64,000 nt of DNA from Ancylobacter radicis (GCF_018449475.1 NZ_JAHCQH010000023.1:1-64000); one strand, 5' to 3'; positions 49,795-58,551 are shown, counted from the stretch's first letter. A program made the numbers and translations. The notes: generated from the sequence alone by a model not told the origin.

Positions 49795-50945
49795 TGGGCC
49801 GCTCCCTGGCCGGCAGTGGTCGGGGCGCGACGGGCGTCGAGGGCGCCGAGCGGCAGATAGGGCACGACACCCTGGCCGCCATTGGCCGGCTGGTCGATGA
49901 TGACCTTGTCCATGCCGTCGAACACGCGCTCCATGGTCTCGAGATAGAGGCGCTCGCGGGTCACGTCGGGAGCCTTCTGGTACGCGCCGAGCACGCTCAG
50001 GAAGCGGGACGCCTGACCGCGCGCCTCGATGATCGCGCGCTCCTTGTAGCCCTGCGCACCCTGGGTGATGCGGGCGGATTCGCCGCGTGCTTCCGGGACG
50101 ACGCGGTTGGCATAGGCCTGCGCCTCGTTCTGCAGACGCTCGGCGTCGGCGCGGGCGGCCTGCACGTCGCGGAAGGCGTCGATGACCTGCGAGGGCGGGT
50201 CGACCTTCTGCAACTGCACCTGGGTGATGAGGACGCCGGAGCGGTAGCTGTCGAGCGTCTTCTGCATCAGGTCATGCACCGCCGTTTCGATGTTCTGACG
50301 GGCGCCGGTGAGGATGGGCTGGATGTTGGTGCGGCCGACCACCTCGCGCATGGCGCTTTCCGCCACGGCCTTGATGGTGCCTTCCGGGTTCTGGACGTTG
50401 AACAGGAAGTCGGCGGCGCCGATATCCTCGGTGGAACCGGCGGCGGCGGGCTTGACCATCCAGAACACGGCGAAGTCGACGTCGACGATGTTCTCGTCGC
50501 CGGTCAGCATGAGGCTTTCTTCGGAAACATCGCGCGCGGCGGTGCCGCGGCGGGGATCGTCCCCGGTGCGGATGCCGATGTCGATCCGGTTGACGCGCGT
50601 GACCTGCGGGGTCAGCACCGATTCGACCGGATAGGGAAGGTGATAGTTCAGGCCGGGATTGGTCGTGCCGACGAATTTGCCGAAGCGCAGAACCACGCCC
50701 TGCTCGTCGGGCTCGACGCGGTAGAAGCCGGAGAGCAGCCAGGCAACCAGAGCGATGACAACGACGGCAAGAATACCCTTGCCGCTGCCGAAGCCTCCGG
50801 GCAGAGCCGTGCGGAGCTTTTCCTGGCCGCGCCGGATCAGATCTTCGAGATCAGGAGAATTGGGCCCCGACGATTGCGGGCCAGTACCCCAGGGACCGCG
50901 CGGACCACCACCCCATGGTCCACCGCTCTGGTTCTTCCACGACAT
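49791..50945 (-). CDS. hflK: FtsH protease modulator HflK
   Basis: Partner of HflC. The 384-residue protein starts MSWKNQSGGPWGGGPRGPWG, the usual Gly/Pro/Trp-rich cytoplasmic tail, then a membrane helix (GILAVVVIALVAWLLSGFY) and the band-7 domain (VEPDEQGVVLRFGKFVGTTNPGLNYHLPYPVE). The C-terminal helical region has AYANRVVPEARGESARI. The open frame extends to 50990, but the ATG at 50945 gives the family start. It is the first gene of the hflK-hflC-DUF2065 operon. Confidence 0.95.
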   Translation of the reverse strand: MSWKNQSGGPWGGGPRGPWGTGPQSSGPNSPDLEDLIRRGQEKLRTALPGGFGSGKGILAVVVIALVAWLLSGFYRVEPDEQGVVLRFGKFVGTTNPGLNYHLPYPVESVLTPQVTRVNRIDIGIRTGDDPRRGTAARDVSEESLMLTGDENIVDVDFAVFWMVKPAAAGSTEDIGAADFLFNVQNPEGTIKAVAESAMREVVGRTNIQPILTGARQNIETAVHDLMQKTLDSYRSGVLITQVQLQKVDPPSQVIDAFRDVQAARADAERLQNEAQAYANRVVPEARGESARITQGAQGYKERAIIEARGQASRFLSVLGAYQKAPDVTRERLYLETMERVFDGMDKVIIDQPANGGQGVVPYLPLGALDARRAPTTAGQGAAQ

Positions 50946-51129
50946 TCCGCGGCCACTCCATTTGCGCGCCCGATGCATCCGGGCTCGCAAACGCAGAACC
51001 GTCAGACGCCACCGTGCATAAAGGTTCTCGTGTTCCCTCGACGAGAGACACGACGATGGCGGTTATAGGTGACGGCACACCCGGTTACAACGCGCCTTCG
51101 CAAGTTCGCATATGGGGCGCGGGCCGGGC

Positions 51130-51408
51130 TTACGCAACGGGAGAACGGATCGACGAACCGTTGCTCGCATGTTCCACATGTTCCCGCCCGGAGGGGGGAT
51201 TGCGGTAATAGGCAAGGACGTACAGCCGGATGGCCGACGACAGATTGCCCTGATTTCGTCCGGAATCGATCGACGCCACGATTTCCGACAGCGTCGTGCG
51301 GCGGCTCGCCGCTATTTCCTTAAGCGCATCCCAGAACTGATCTTCCAGGCTGACGCTTGTCTTGTGTCCTGCGATTACGATGGATCGCTTGACCACGGGA
51401 CTCTTCAT
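51130..51408 (-). CDS. Ribbon-helix-helix domain protein
   Basis: A 92-residue protein with the alphaproteobacterial ribbon-helix-helix pattern: VVKRSIVIAGHKTSVSLEDQFWDALKEIAASRRTTLSEIVASIDSGRNQGNLSSAIRLYVLAYYR. It probably binds DNA as a dimer through the TSVSLE strand. Its targets are unknown. The ATG overlaps the stop of the DUF4169 gene by four bases, so the two are translationally coupled. In many alphaproteobacteria this pair lies beside fumC and sspB, both of which are in this window but separated from it. Confidence 0.88.
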   Translation of the reverse strand: MKSPVVKRSIVIAGHKTSVSLEDQFWDALKEIAASRRTTLSEIVASIDSGRNQGNLSSAIRLYVLAYYRNPPSGREHVEHASNGSSIRSPVA

Positions 51409-51593
51409 GTCTCGTCCTCTCGAACTCGCCTGTGCCCATCCAGCGACTTTTCTTTCCTAAGCTCGGCGGCCGCCTCTGCGGCGCGCTGGGCTTTCGTGCG
51501 GCCAAACTGCAAACGGCGTGCGGCGGCATTTTGTTCCGCCTCCTCCCGCGCAATTCGTTTCCGGTGGCGATGAAGATTCACAATGTCGGACAT
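51405..51593 (-). CDS. DUF4169 family protein
   Basis: A 62-residue, very basic and hydrophilic protein: MSDIVNLHRHRKRIAREEAEQNAAARRLQFGRTKAQRAAE. The VNLR/HKxRKRxAR start and the FGRTKAQ motif are the DUF4169 signature. It is predicted to be helical and might bind nucleic acid, but its function is unknown. It is the first gene of a two-gene operon with the ribbon-helix-helix gene. Confidence 0.87.
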   Translation of the reverse strand: MSDIVNLHRHRKRIAREEAEQNAAARRLQFGRTKAQRAAEAAAELRKEKSLDGHRRVREDET

Positions 51594-52145
51594 CGGTTCC
51601 CGCTCCCCTAGAGGATGTGGCTGCGTCGTTGATGTGCGTCAATAGGTTGAGGTGGAATCCATTGTTAATAAAGTGGATCAGAAAAATCGATGTTGCAGCA
51701 AAAGCGAGGATTTGCAGTCAGTCATCTCATTGTAGCGGTATTATGGTGCTATAGAAATATCAGTTAAATTTCCAAAATACATGCAAGAAGTAATCGGTTC
51801 CATGTAAAATGGAAAAAATCTAAATTTTTCAACGACTTATTCAATGTGTCGGGCGACAGTCGCGATCACGTATTTGTGAGCATTTCTGTCGTCTGGGTCA
51901 CACATCACCAGCTCATTGAGCCGGGCGGTCTCCCTTCCTGGGTCGCTTTGCCGGGGCGCCTTACCCGAGCGCGCCGAAAACCGATTCCGGTGCTTGGCTG
52001 CTGGGGCCGGGTTGGGTGCGCATCGCCCACTCGCTGGCGGTAGGCGGCATGGGCGAAACGGATCGCGGCTGCCGGCCGCCGTTTTCGATCTGGCCTCCCC
52101 TACCGTGAGGCGGTAAGGAGTAATTTATTACCGGGGGGAGTTCAG
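51594..52145. other. AT-rich intergenic island
   Basis: A 552-base gap with no convincing gene. Positions about 51640-51850 are much richer in A and T than anything else in the window. They carry an inverted repeat TTCCAT (51798-51803) and ATGGAA (51809-51814) next to A-runs and T-runs. The right part is GC-rich again. Just before the next gene TACCG and CGGTA form a small dyad near 52105. The gap must hold the promoters of the leftward DUF4169 and rightward glycosyltransferase-like genes. A 65-residue open frame at 51846 has no ribosome-binding site. Confidence 0.6.
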
Positions 52146-52895
52146 ATGCGCGGCGAGCCACCGATCACCCCAAGCGTTTCCCGGCCGATCCACGTCGTTT
52201 ATGGGTTCTTTCTCCACCCCGGGTCGAACTGGCGCGCCATCATGGCGGGGCAGATTGGCAGTCTGCGGCGCTACGGTCTGCTGGCGGAGGCCGATCTTAG
52301 CATCGTCATCACCGATCCGCACGCGACACCGGGCCTGGCGGACTTCGTCGCGGGCCTGTGCGGCCCCCGCGCGACGATCCTCATTCATCTCGAGAACCGT
52401 TATGAATACTGGGCTCTGCACCGTCTCTGGCAGATCGCTTGTGCGTGCCCGGAGGCGCGGGTCGCGTATTTCCATTCCAAGAGCGTCAGCCGCAATATCC
52501 CGGCCCGCTGCTGCACCGAAAAGGCGCTCACGCGCGGCACGTTTGAGGAGTGGCGCCAGTTTCTCGCCCTGCTCGATGACGAGCGGATCGACATGCTCGG
52601 CCTCTTCCCCGCCGCCGACGGGTGGGTATGGTATAACTTCTGGTGGGCCAAGGCGTCCTATGTGGCCGGCTTGCCCGAACCTGTCACGAGCGAGGATCGC
52701 CACAGCCATGAGGGCTGGCTTGGCGGTTGCCGCGCGGCCCCTCGATCGGCCAATGCCTTCTCCATCTATGCGTGGGAAATCCGCAGCTACGGCCAGCGGG
52801 AAGCGGACCGCCGCATGCGCTGGCTAGCGCGCTGGACATTATTGCAGCGTCGGTCGTTGCGCACCCTGCTGCGCAGGCTGGGGATCCGTCTCTAG
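52146..52895 (+). CDS. Uncharacterised glycosyltransferase-like protein
   Basis: A 249-residue soluble protein that I cannot assign to a named family. Motifs stand out: HVVYGFFLHPGSNWRAIMAGQIGSL near residue 16, VAYFHSKSVSR near 105, and WYNFWWAKASYVAGLPEPVTSEDRHSHEGWLGG near 161-193. An HSK motif, then NFWWA, then an acidic E-x-WLG element recall uncharacterised glycosyltransferase-like proteins of surface-polysaccharide loci. That resemblance is from memory and tentative. GGGGGGAG before the ATG supports expression. No other sugar genes are adjacent. It stands between an AT-rich gap and fumC, which suggests insertion. Confidence 0.7.
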   Translation: MRGEPPITPSVSRPIHVVYGFFLHPGSNWRAIMAGQIGSLRRYGLLAEADLSIVITDPHATPGLADFVAGLCGPRATILIHLENRYEYWALHRLWQIACACPEARVAYFHSKSVSRNIPARCCTEKALTRGTFEEWRQFLALLDDERIDMLGLFPAADGWVWYNFWWAKASYVAGLPEPVTSEDRHSHEGWLGGCRAAPRSANAFSIYAWEIRSYGQREADRRMRWLARWTLLQRRSLRTLLRRLGIRL

Positions 52896-53120
52896 CGGAA
52901 CTGAGGCCCGGTCGTCGCAGCTGGGCTTCCGCCAATTCCGCTGCACGTTCCCGAACGCTTCTGCCCTGCCTGACGTTCGGTTCCGGGCTGCGGAAGATGC
53001 CTCCGCTTTCCCCTCCCCAGGTCGCATTTCCCGCGACCGGCCCGCGTGATAAATGCCTGCGGCGGCGCATGCCATCACACCGAATTTTTTCCGAAACGCC
53101 CCTTCCGAGAGGTTCTCAGC

Positions 53121-54512
53121 ATGAGCAGCACCCGCATCGAGACCGATACGTTCGGCCCCATCGAGGTGGCGAGCGACAAATATTGGGGCGCTCAGGCGCA
53201 GCGTTCGCTGGGCAATTTCAAGATCGGCTGGGAGAAGCAGCCGCTGCCGATCGTGCGCGCGCTCGGCGTCATCAAGCAGGCGGCGGCGCAGACTAACCGC
53301 GATCTCGGCCATCTCGACGCGAAGCTGGCCGATGCGATCATCGCCGCCGCGCAGGAAGTGATCGACGGCAAGCTCGACGCGCATTTCCCGCTCTCGGTGT
53401 GGCAGACCGGCTCGGGCACCCAGACCAACATGAACGCCAATGAGGTGATCTCGAACCGCGCGATCGAGATGCTGGGCGGGGAGAAGGGCTCGAAGAAGCC
53501 GGTTCACCCCAATGACCATGTCAATATGAGCCAGTCGTCCAACGACACCTACCCGACCGCGATGCATGTGGCGGCGGCGGTTGAGGTCGTGCACGCGCTT
53601 CTCCCGGCACTCACCCGTCTGCGCGATGCGCTGGCCGTCAAGTCCAAGGCGTGGGAGCACATCATCAAGATCGGCCGCACCCACACCCAGGATGCGACGC
53701 CGCTCACCCTCGGCCAGGAATTCTCCGGCTACACCCAGCAGGTCACCAACGGCATCAAGCGCATCGAGCAGACGCTGCCGGCGCTGATGGAACTCGCGCA
53801 GGGCGGCACGGCCGTCGGCACCGGGCTCAATGCGCCGGTCGGCTTCGCCGAGAAGGTGGCCGAGCGCATCGCCGCCATCACCGGTCTGCCCTTCACCACC
53901 GCGCCGAACAAGTTCGAGGCGCTGGCCGCCCATGACGCGATGGTGTTCACCCATGGCGCGATCAACACGGTGGCGGTGTCGCTGTTCAAGATCGCCAATG
54001 ACATCCGCCTGCTGGGCTCCGGCCCGCGTTCGGGCCTCGGCGAACTGGCGCTGCCGGAGAACGAGCCGGGCTCCTCGATCATGCCCGGCAAGGTGAACCC
54101 GACCCAGTGCGAGGCCCTTACCCAGGTGTGCGTGCAGGTGTTCGGCAACAATGCCGCGCTCAGCTTCGCCGGCAGCCAGGGCCATTTCGAGCTGAACGTC
54201 TACAACCCGGTGATGGCCTATAATTTCTTGCAGTCGGTGCGCCTGCTGGCGGATGCGGCGATCAGCTTCACCGACAACTGCGTGGTCGGCATCGAGGCCC
54301 GCGAGGACAATATCAAGGCGGCGCTGGAGCGGTCCTTGATGCTTGTCACGGCGCTGGCGCCGAAGATCGGCTACGATAATGCTGCCAAGATCGCCAAGAC
54401 GGCGCACAAGAACGGTACCACACTGCGTGAGGAAGCGGTGGGCGGCGGCTATGTCACTAATGAAGAATTCGATGCAGTCGTGCGCCCGGATAAGATGATT
54501 TCTCCCGGTTAA
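53121..54512 (+). CDS. fumC: Class II fumarate hydratase
   Basis: FumC is the iron-independent fumarase of the TCA cycle. The 463-residue protein starts [29 protein letters not shown]. It has [51 protein letters not shown] and the superfamily signature [15 protein letters not shown], with the catalytic serine in the flexible loop. The length is normal. A short dyad GTTCAT and ATGAAC follows the stop and may be part of its terminator. Confidence 0.97.
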   Translation: MSSTRIETDTFGPIEVASDKYWGAQAQRSLGNFKIGWEKQPLPIVRALGVIKQAAAQTNRDLGHLDAKLADAIIAAAQEVIDGKLDAHFPLSVWQTGSGTQTNMNANEVISNRAIEMLGGEKGSKKPVHPNDHVNMSQSSNDTYPTAMHVAAAVEVVHALLPALTRLRDALAVKSKAWEHIIKIGRTHTQDATPLTLGQEFSGYTQQVTNGIKRIEQTLPALMELAQGGTAVGTGLNAPVGFAEKVAERIAAITGLPFTTAPNKFEALAAHDAMVFTHGAINTVAVSLFKIANDIRLLGSGPRSGLGELALPENEPGSSIMPGKVNPTQCEALTQVCVQVFGNNAALSFAGSQGHFELNVYNPVMAYNFLQSVRLLADAAISFTDNCVVGIEAREDNIKAALERSLMLVTALAPKIGYDNAAKIAKTAHKNGTTLREEAVGGGYVTNEEFDAVVRPDKMISPG

Positions 54513-54613
54513 TCTGTCGTTCATTCAGATGAACGGATATTCAGCTTCGTTTCTGAAGGTGGTATGCGTTCGTTACCGAAGTTTCATTTGAGATTCTTCG
54601 ATTTGGCGCGCAA

Positions 54614-54648
54614 CATCGGCCTCATCAAACAAGGAGATGAGGCCGATG
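54614..54648 (+). promoter_or_regulatory. Hairpin enclosing the Shine-Dalgarno and start codon of the LTxxQ gene
   Basis: CATCGGCCTCAT (54614-54625) and ATGAGGCCGATG (54637-54648) are perfect reverse complements. The 11-base loop CAAACAAGGAG contains the AAGGAG ribosome-binding site, and the last three bases of the 3' arm are the proposed ATG start. If folded in the mRNA, the hairpin would block initiation. This is directly visible; control by heat, a protein or translation is inference. Confidence 0.7.
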
Positions 54649-55254
54649 AAACGCACCATCATTGCCGCAACCGCCGCCGCCCTGCTGGCCAGCGTCGCCT
54701 TTGGCGTCGCCGCGCCGAATTTGAGGGGCGACGGTCCCCGTCCTACCCCGCAGCAAATGGCCGAAAATGCCGGCGCCATGAGCGATGCACGCATCGCCGC
54801 GCTCAAGGCCGGGCTGAAGCTCACGCCGGATCAGGAAAAGCTCTGGCCGGCGCTGGAAGCGGCGCTGCGCGACTCGTCCCAGCAGCGCATCGACCGCCGC
54901 CTCGAACATCGCGAGGAGCGCGCCGAAAAGGGTCCCGATGATCGCCCCGACGTGATCGAGCGGCTGCGTGAGCGGGCCGACGGCATGCTGGAGCGTGGCG
55001 AGGCGCTGAAGAAGGTGGCGGATGCCGCCGACCCGCTGTTCAAGACGCTCGACGACCAGCAGAAGCACCGCTTCGCCATTCTGTTCAAGCAGGCGGAGGG
55101 GCCGCGCATGGCCCGGCACGACGGCCCTCGCGGGCCGCACGGCTTCGGCCCCGGCCGTCACGGCCCGGATGGCCCCGGCCATCACCGCATGCCGCCCGGC
55201 CCCATGCCCGGTGGCCCGGATGGTCCGGGCGCGCCGGATGACGAGCCGCTCTGA
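54646..55254 (+). CDS. Spy/CpxP-like LTxxQ periplasmic protein
   Basis: A 202-residue exported protein. The signal MKRTIIAATAAALLASVAFGVAA precedes a charged helical region with two repeats of the LTxxQ family: LKLTPDQEKLWPALEAAL near 65 and a second, degenerate LFKTLDDQQKHRFAILFKQ near 140. The tail is rich in Gly, Pro and His (HGFGPGRHGPDGPGHHRM), which could bind metal. Spy and CpxP are envelope-stress chaperones, so a similar role is likely. I chose the ATG at 54646 because AAGGAG lies nine bases upstream. The ATG at 54637 abuts that site. Confidence 0.87.
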   Translation: MKRTIIAATAAALLASVAFGVAAPNLRGDGPRPTPQQMAENAGAMSDARIAALKAGLKLTPDQEKLWPALEAALRDSSQQRIDRRLEHREERAEKGPDDRPDVIERLRERADGMLERGEALKKVADAADPLFKTLDDQQKHRFAILFKQAEGPRMARHDGPRGPHGFGPGRHGPDGPGHHRMPPGPMPGGPDGPGAPDDEPL

Positions 55255-55290
55255 GCGGGTTCGTCTCCTCCGCAAGTCCTGTTAGCACCA

Positions 55291-55317
55291 GAGGCCGCCG
55301 GTTCGCCGGCGGCCTTT
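55291..55317 (+). terminator. Intrinsic terminator with TTCG loop
   Basis: AGGCCGCCGG (55291-55300) and CCGGCGGCCT (55305-55314) close a TTCG tetraloop and are followed by TTTTC. It ends the LTxxQ gene transcript. Confidence 0.93.
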
Positions 55318-55381
55318 TCATGTGCCGGGTGAAAAGGGCTTTGCGCGACAGCCCGCCGCCCCGCCGCCCCGCCGTTCGCGG

Positions 55382-55861
55382 TCAATCGGCGGCCAGCGCC
55401 GTCAGCGCCTCGCCGGTGACACGCTGCACCGTCCATTCATCCATCGGTGCCGCGCCGATGGAGCGATAGAAGCGGATGGCCGGCTCGTTCCAGTCGAGCA
55501 CCCACCATTCGAAGCGCCCGAGCCCCTCATCGAGGCAGCGCCGGGCCAAGCGGCGCATCATGGCCCGCGCAATGCCGCGCCCACGAAAAGCGGGGCTGAC
55601 ATAGAGATCTTCGAGATAGAGCCCGTGCCGGCCGCGAAAGGTCGAGTAATTGTAGAACCACAGCGCGAAGCCGGCCGTCTCGCCCTCCCATTCGGCGATG
55701 TCGCAGAACACTTTGGGATCGGGGCCGAACAGGTCGCGCTCGATGTCGGCAAGGCTGGCCTCGACCTCGTGCAGCAGCTTCTCGTACTCGGCGAGTTCGC
55801 GCACGAAGGCGAGGATCTGCGCGGCGTCGTCCGGCCGCGCGGGGCGTATCGCAAGGCTCAT
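55382..55861 (-). CDS. GNAT-family N-acetyltransferase
   Basis: A 159-residue acetyltransferase. The acetyl-CoA-binding motif A is LYVSPAFRGRGIARAMMRRLARRCL near residue 85. The N-terminal IRPARPDDAAQILAFVRELAEYEKL and the strand YLEDLYV are typical of the diamine/spermidine acetyltransferase-like branch. RFEWWVLDWNEPAIRFYRSIGA is motif B. The substrate is not predictable beyond a small amine. It lies 13 bases after thyA on the same strand and is probably co-transcribed with it. Confidence 0.87.
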   Translation of the reverse strand: MSLAIRPARPDDAAQILAFVRELAEYEKLLHEVEASLADIERDLFGPDPKVFCDIAEWEGETAGFALWFYNYSTFRGRHGLYLEDLYVSPAFRGRGIARAMMRRLARRCLDEGLGRFEWWVLDWNEPAIRFYRSIGAAPMDEWTVQRVTGEALTALAAD

Positions 55862-55874
55862 GGGATCTGCCTGA

Positions 55875-56669
55875 TTACACCGCCACCGGCGCCTTGATGG
55901 CGGGATGAGGATCGTAATTCTCGATGGCGATATCCTCGAAGCGGAAGGCGAACAGGTCGTTCACCGCCGGGTTCAGCCTGAGGCTCGGCAGGGCGCGCGG
56001 GCTGCGCGAGAGCTGCTCGTGAACCTGCTCCATATGGTTGGTGTAGATATGCGCGTCGCCCAGCGTGTGGACGAAATCGCCCGCCTTCAGCCCCGTCACC
56101 TGCGCGACCATATGGGTCAATAGCGCATAGGAGGCGATGTTGAAGGGCACGCCGAGGAAGATGTCGGCCGAACGCTGGTAGAGCTGGCAGGAGAGCCGGC
56201 CATCGGCGACATAGAACTGAAACAGCAGATGGCAGGGCGGCAGCGCCATATGCGGCACATCCGCCGGATTCCAGGCCGAGACGATCAGCCGGCGCGAATC
56301 CGGGTTGCGGCGGATATCGGCGACGAGCTGCGCGATCTGGTCGATGACGCCGCCCTTGCCGTCCGGCCAGGAGCGCCACTGATGGCCGTAGACCGGGCCG
56401 AGGTCGCCCTTCGCGTCCGCCCATTCATCCCAGATCGAGACGCCGTTTTCCTTGAGATAGGCGATGTTGGTGTCGCCGGCGAGGAACCACAGCAGCTCGT
56501 GGATGATCGAGCGCAGATGCAGCTTCTTGGTGGTGACGAGCGGGAAGCCCTCGGAAAGGTCGAAGCGCATCTGGTGGCCGAACACGGAGAGCGTGCCGGT
56601 ACCCGTGCGGTCATCCTTGCGCGCGCCCTCGCGCAGCACCCGTTCCAGAAGCTCGTGATATTGCCGCAT
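55875..56669 (-). CDS. thyA: Thymidylate synthase
   Basis: ThyA makes dTMP from dUMP using methylenetetrahydrofolate. The 264-residue protein equals the E. coli length and starts [31 protein letters not shown]. It contains [22 protein letters not shown], the active-site [14 protein letters not shown] with the catalytic cysteine, [20 protein letters not shown] and [10 protein letters not shown]. The longer open frame to 57230 is not coding. Its partner folA is in the same neighbourhood on the other strand. Confidence 0.97.
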   Translation of the reverse strand: MRQYHELLERVLREGARKDDRTGTGTLSVFGHQMRFDLSEGFPLVTTKKLHLRSIIHELLWFLAGDTNIAYLKENGVSIWDEWADAKGDLGPVYGHQWRSWPDGKGGVIDQIAQLVADIRRNPDSRRLIVSAWNPADVPHMALPPCHLLFQFYVADGRLSCQLYQRSADIFLGVPFNIASYALLTHMVAQVTGLKAGDFVHTLGDAHIYTNHMEQVHEQLSRSPRALPSLRLNPAVNDLFAFRFEDIAIENYDPHPAIKAPVAV

Positions 56670-56876
56670 CGCCCCATCTCGCCAGCGTCCGCCTGTGGCG
56701 GATCGACCCACTATATATAGCGCAAGTTCGCGCCCGGAACACGGGCGCGGCGGGGCTGCCAACAGCAAACACGCCCGACGCGTCCCTGCTGTCGCCGTGC
56801 GGCGGTATCTGGGGAACTTGTCGGCCCCCCGCCGGCTTGTCCCCTGGCGCGGATCATTCACCGAGGGAGGAACACC

Positions 56877-57254
56877 ATGTCCAGCAACGCCACCACCGCC
56901 GACAAGGCCGCCACGCTGGCCGGCACCGATATCGAGCGCACCGACAGCACCACGGCGCTCGCCAAGGAGCATCACCGTCTCGCCATGCATCTCAACCTGC
57001 TGGAGAAGGACGCCACCCACCCGATCGATCTGGTGGTGGAAGGCTCGCGCATGAATCCGGCGCTGGTGCTGCGCGCCGGGCAGGCGCTGCGCAGCGCCCA
57101 TTCCGATGTGCGGCTCGATTATGAGCTGATGCGCGAGGTGCTGATGGAGGTCATCCGCACCCGGATCGCCGAACTGGACGAGAAACTGGTCGGTTCGCAG
57201 GGCGGCAACAAGCCGATCGAGCGCCTGCAATATGGCGACCAGACCGAGGCGTGA
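56877..57254 (+). CDS. Orphan hypothetical protein upstream of ssrA
   Basis: A 125-residue protein that I do not recognise. GAGGGAGGAACACC gives a strong ribosome-binding site before the ATG. It has no signal or membrane segment and looks mostly helical and charged. A central part, [44 protein letters not shown], is followed by [23 protein letters not shown]. It lies 207 bases from divergent thyA and about 80 bases before the tmRNA gene. Confidence 0.72.
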   Translation: MSSNATTADKAATLAGTDIERTDSTTALAKEHHRLAMHLNLLEKDATHPIDLVVEGSRMNPALVLRAGQALRSAHSDVRLDYELMREVLMEVIRTRIAELDEKLVGSQGGNKPIERLQYGDQTEA

Positions 57255-57297
57255 GGCGGGCCGGGTGCGGGGAGCGGGGGATGCCGGCCCGCCCCCT

Positions 57298-57327
57298 CTT
57301 CCAACCCGGCGTGCGAGCGCCTATATT
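57298..57327 (+). promoter_or_regulatory. Promoter of ssrA
   Basis: TATATT at 57322-57327 fits a -10 box and CTTCCA at 57298-57303 a weak -35, with 18 bases between. This predicts a transcript start near 57334, just before the acceptor piece of the tmRNA. Confidence 0.45.
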
Positions 57328-57333
57328 CCCTGT

Positions 57334-57653
57334 GCCGGTGCAAGCCGGCTATGGCGATAAACGGACATCGTAATAAACCCATCGGACCCGGGGGCAGTAC
57401 CCGGCGCCTCCACCCAAGCCCATCCCACGCGGTGGGTTTCGGCGGGGGCGAAACAGGATCGACGAGGGCGTAAAGGATCTTCTTTCGCTCGGCATGGTAC
57501 CGCCGTCATCGGACCAAACTTATAGTTGCCAACGACAACTATGCTCCGGTTGCTCAGGCCGCGTGAGCGGTTTGATCTCTGGGAAATAAGTCCTTGCGGG
57601 TAGCACTGTAAGGCGGGGTTCGGAGGCACCTGGCAACAGAAGCCTCCACTTCA
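57334..57653 (+). ncRNA. ssrA: Two-piece (permuted) tmRNA
   Basis: tmRNA rescues stalled ribosomes and tags the nascent protein for proteolysis. The gene is circularly permuted as in other alphaproteobacteria. The acceptor piece comes first, with a T-arm CCGGG-GGCAGTA-CCCGG (57388-57404), then CGCCTCC (57405-57411) and ACC. A spacer of about 30 bases follows. The coding piece begins GGGGGCGAAACAGG at 57444, and its GGGGGCG pairs with CGCCTCC. The tag frame at 57528-57566 reads ANDNYAPVAQAA and a TGA stop. A late hairpin GGAGGC/GCCTCC (57622-57647) lies near the 3' end. The outer ends are estimates. Confidence 0.93.
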
Positions 57654-57702
57654 TTTCAATGACCGGCTGGCGGTCGAGGCTGGAATCGGGTTCATTGCCG
57701 GC

Positions 57703-58539
57703 ATGAGCGTCGATCTTATTCGCTATGATTTGCTGGTTCAGGACGCGCTGCGCGCCGTGGTGCGCCGCGTCCTCACGGACGTCGCGCGCGACGGCCTGCC
57801 GGGCGATCATCATCTGTATGTCTCCTTCGACACCACCGCTCCGGGCGTGCGGCTCTCGCCGCGCCTCAAGGAGCGGTACCCGGAGGAAATGACCATCGTT
57901 CTCCAGCACCAGTTCTGGGACCTGATCGTCACCGAGCCCTATTTCGAGGTGGGGCTGTCCTTCAACGGCATTCCCGAGCGGCTTCATGTGCCCTTTGACA
58001 GCCTGAAGGGCTTCTTCGATCCGTCCGTGAAGTTCGGCCTCCAGTTCGAGCCGACCAGCGCGGAGGACGACGAGGAAGAGGAGGTCGAGCCCGTATCCTC
58101 CCAGCCGACGCCGATCACCAGCCCCCGGCCGACCTCCGTGCCGTCGATGCGCGCGCCCTCCGCCGGTGCGCCGAAGGCGGTGCCGGCGGCCAAGGCGACA
58201 CCTTCGGCAGCCGGGTCGGCCAAGCCCGAACTGGCGAAGGCTGCCAAGCCTGACGCCATCAAGCCTGAACCGACCAAGTCTGACGCTGCAAAAGCCGACG
58301 CAGCCAAGCCGGAGGCGCTCCGCGCCGTACCCAGCCGGCCGGCGCCCGTCGCGAAACCGGCGGACGGCAAGGGCACGGACGGCAAAGGCACGGTCGGCAA
58401 AGGGGCTGATCCGAAGCCGGTCGCCGCCAAGCCGGGCGACGCCGAGCCTGCACCGGCGAAATCCTCCGAGCCGGACGCGGCCGAGGGCGAGAACAAGGGT
58501 GCGCAGGTGGTGCGCCTCGATGCCTTCCGCAAGAAATAG
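57703..58539 (+). CDS. sspB: ClpXP adaptor SspB
   Basis: SspB binds ssrA-tagged proteins and delivers them to ClpXP. The first 130 or so residues of this 278-residue protein form the alphaproteobacterial SspB domain: IRYDLLVQDALRAVVRRVLTDVARDGLPGDHHLYVSFDTTAPGVRLSPRLKERYPEEMTIVLQHQFWDLIV and FEVGLSFNGIPERLHVPFDSLKGFFDPSVKFGLQF. An acidic patch (EDDEEEEVE) and a long Lys/Ala/Pro/Asp tail with short repeats follow. The last residues, GAQVVRLDAFRKK, are probably the ClpX-binding peptide. The gene starts about 50 bases after the tmRNA. Confidence 0.94.
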   Translation: MSVDLIRYDLLVQDALRAVVRRVLTDVARDGLPGDHHLYVSFDTTAPGVRLSPRLKERYPEEMTIVLQHQFWDLIVTEPYFEVGLSFNGIPERLHVPFDSLKGFFDPSVKFGLQFEPTSAEDDEEEEVEPVSSQPTPITSPRPTSVPSMRAPSAGAPKAVPAAKATPSAAGSAKPELAKAAKPDAIKPEPTKSDAAKADAAKPEALRAVPSRPAPVAKPADGKGTDGKGTVGKGADPKPVAAKPGDAEPAPAKSSEPDAAEGENKGAQVVRLDAFRKK

Positions 58540-58551
58540 CGCGGCCCGATC

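Noticed and set aside
47776..49860. 694-residue plus-strand frame across degP and hflC
   Set aside because: It is antisense to two well-recognised genes and to a terminator between them.
51846..52043. 65-residue open frame in the AT-rich gap
   Set aside because: It has no ribosome-binding site, its composition shifts midway, and it has no recognisable motif.
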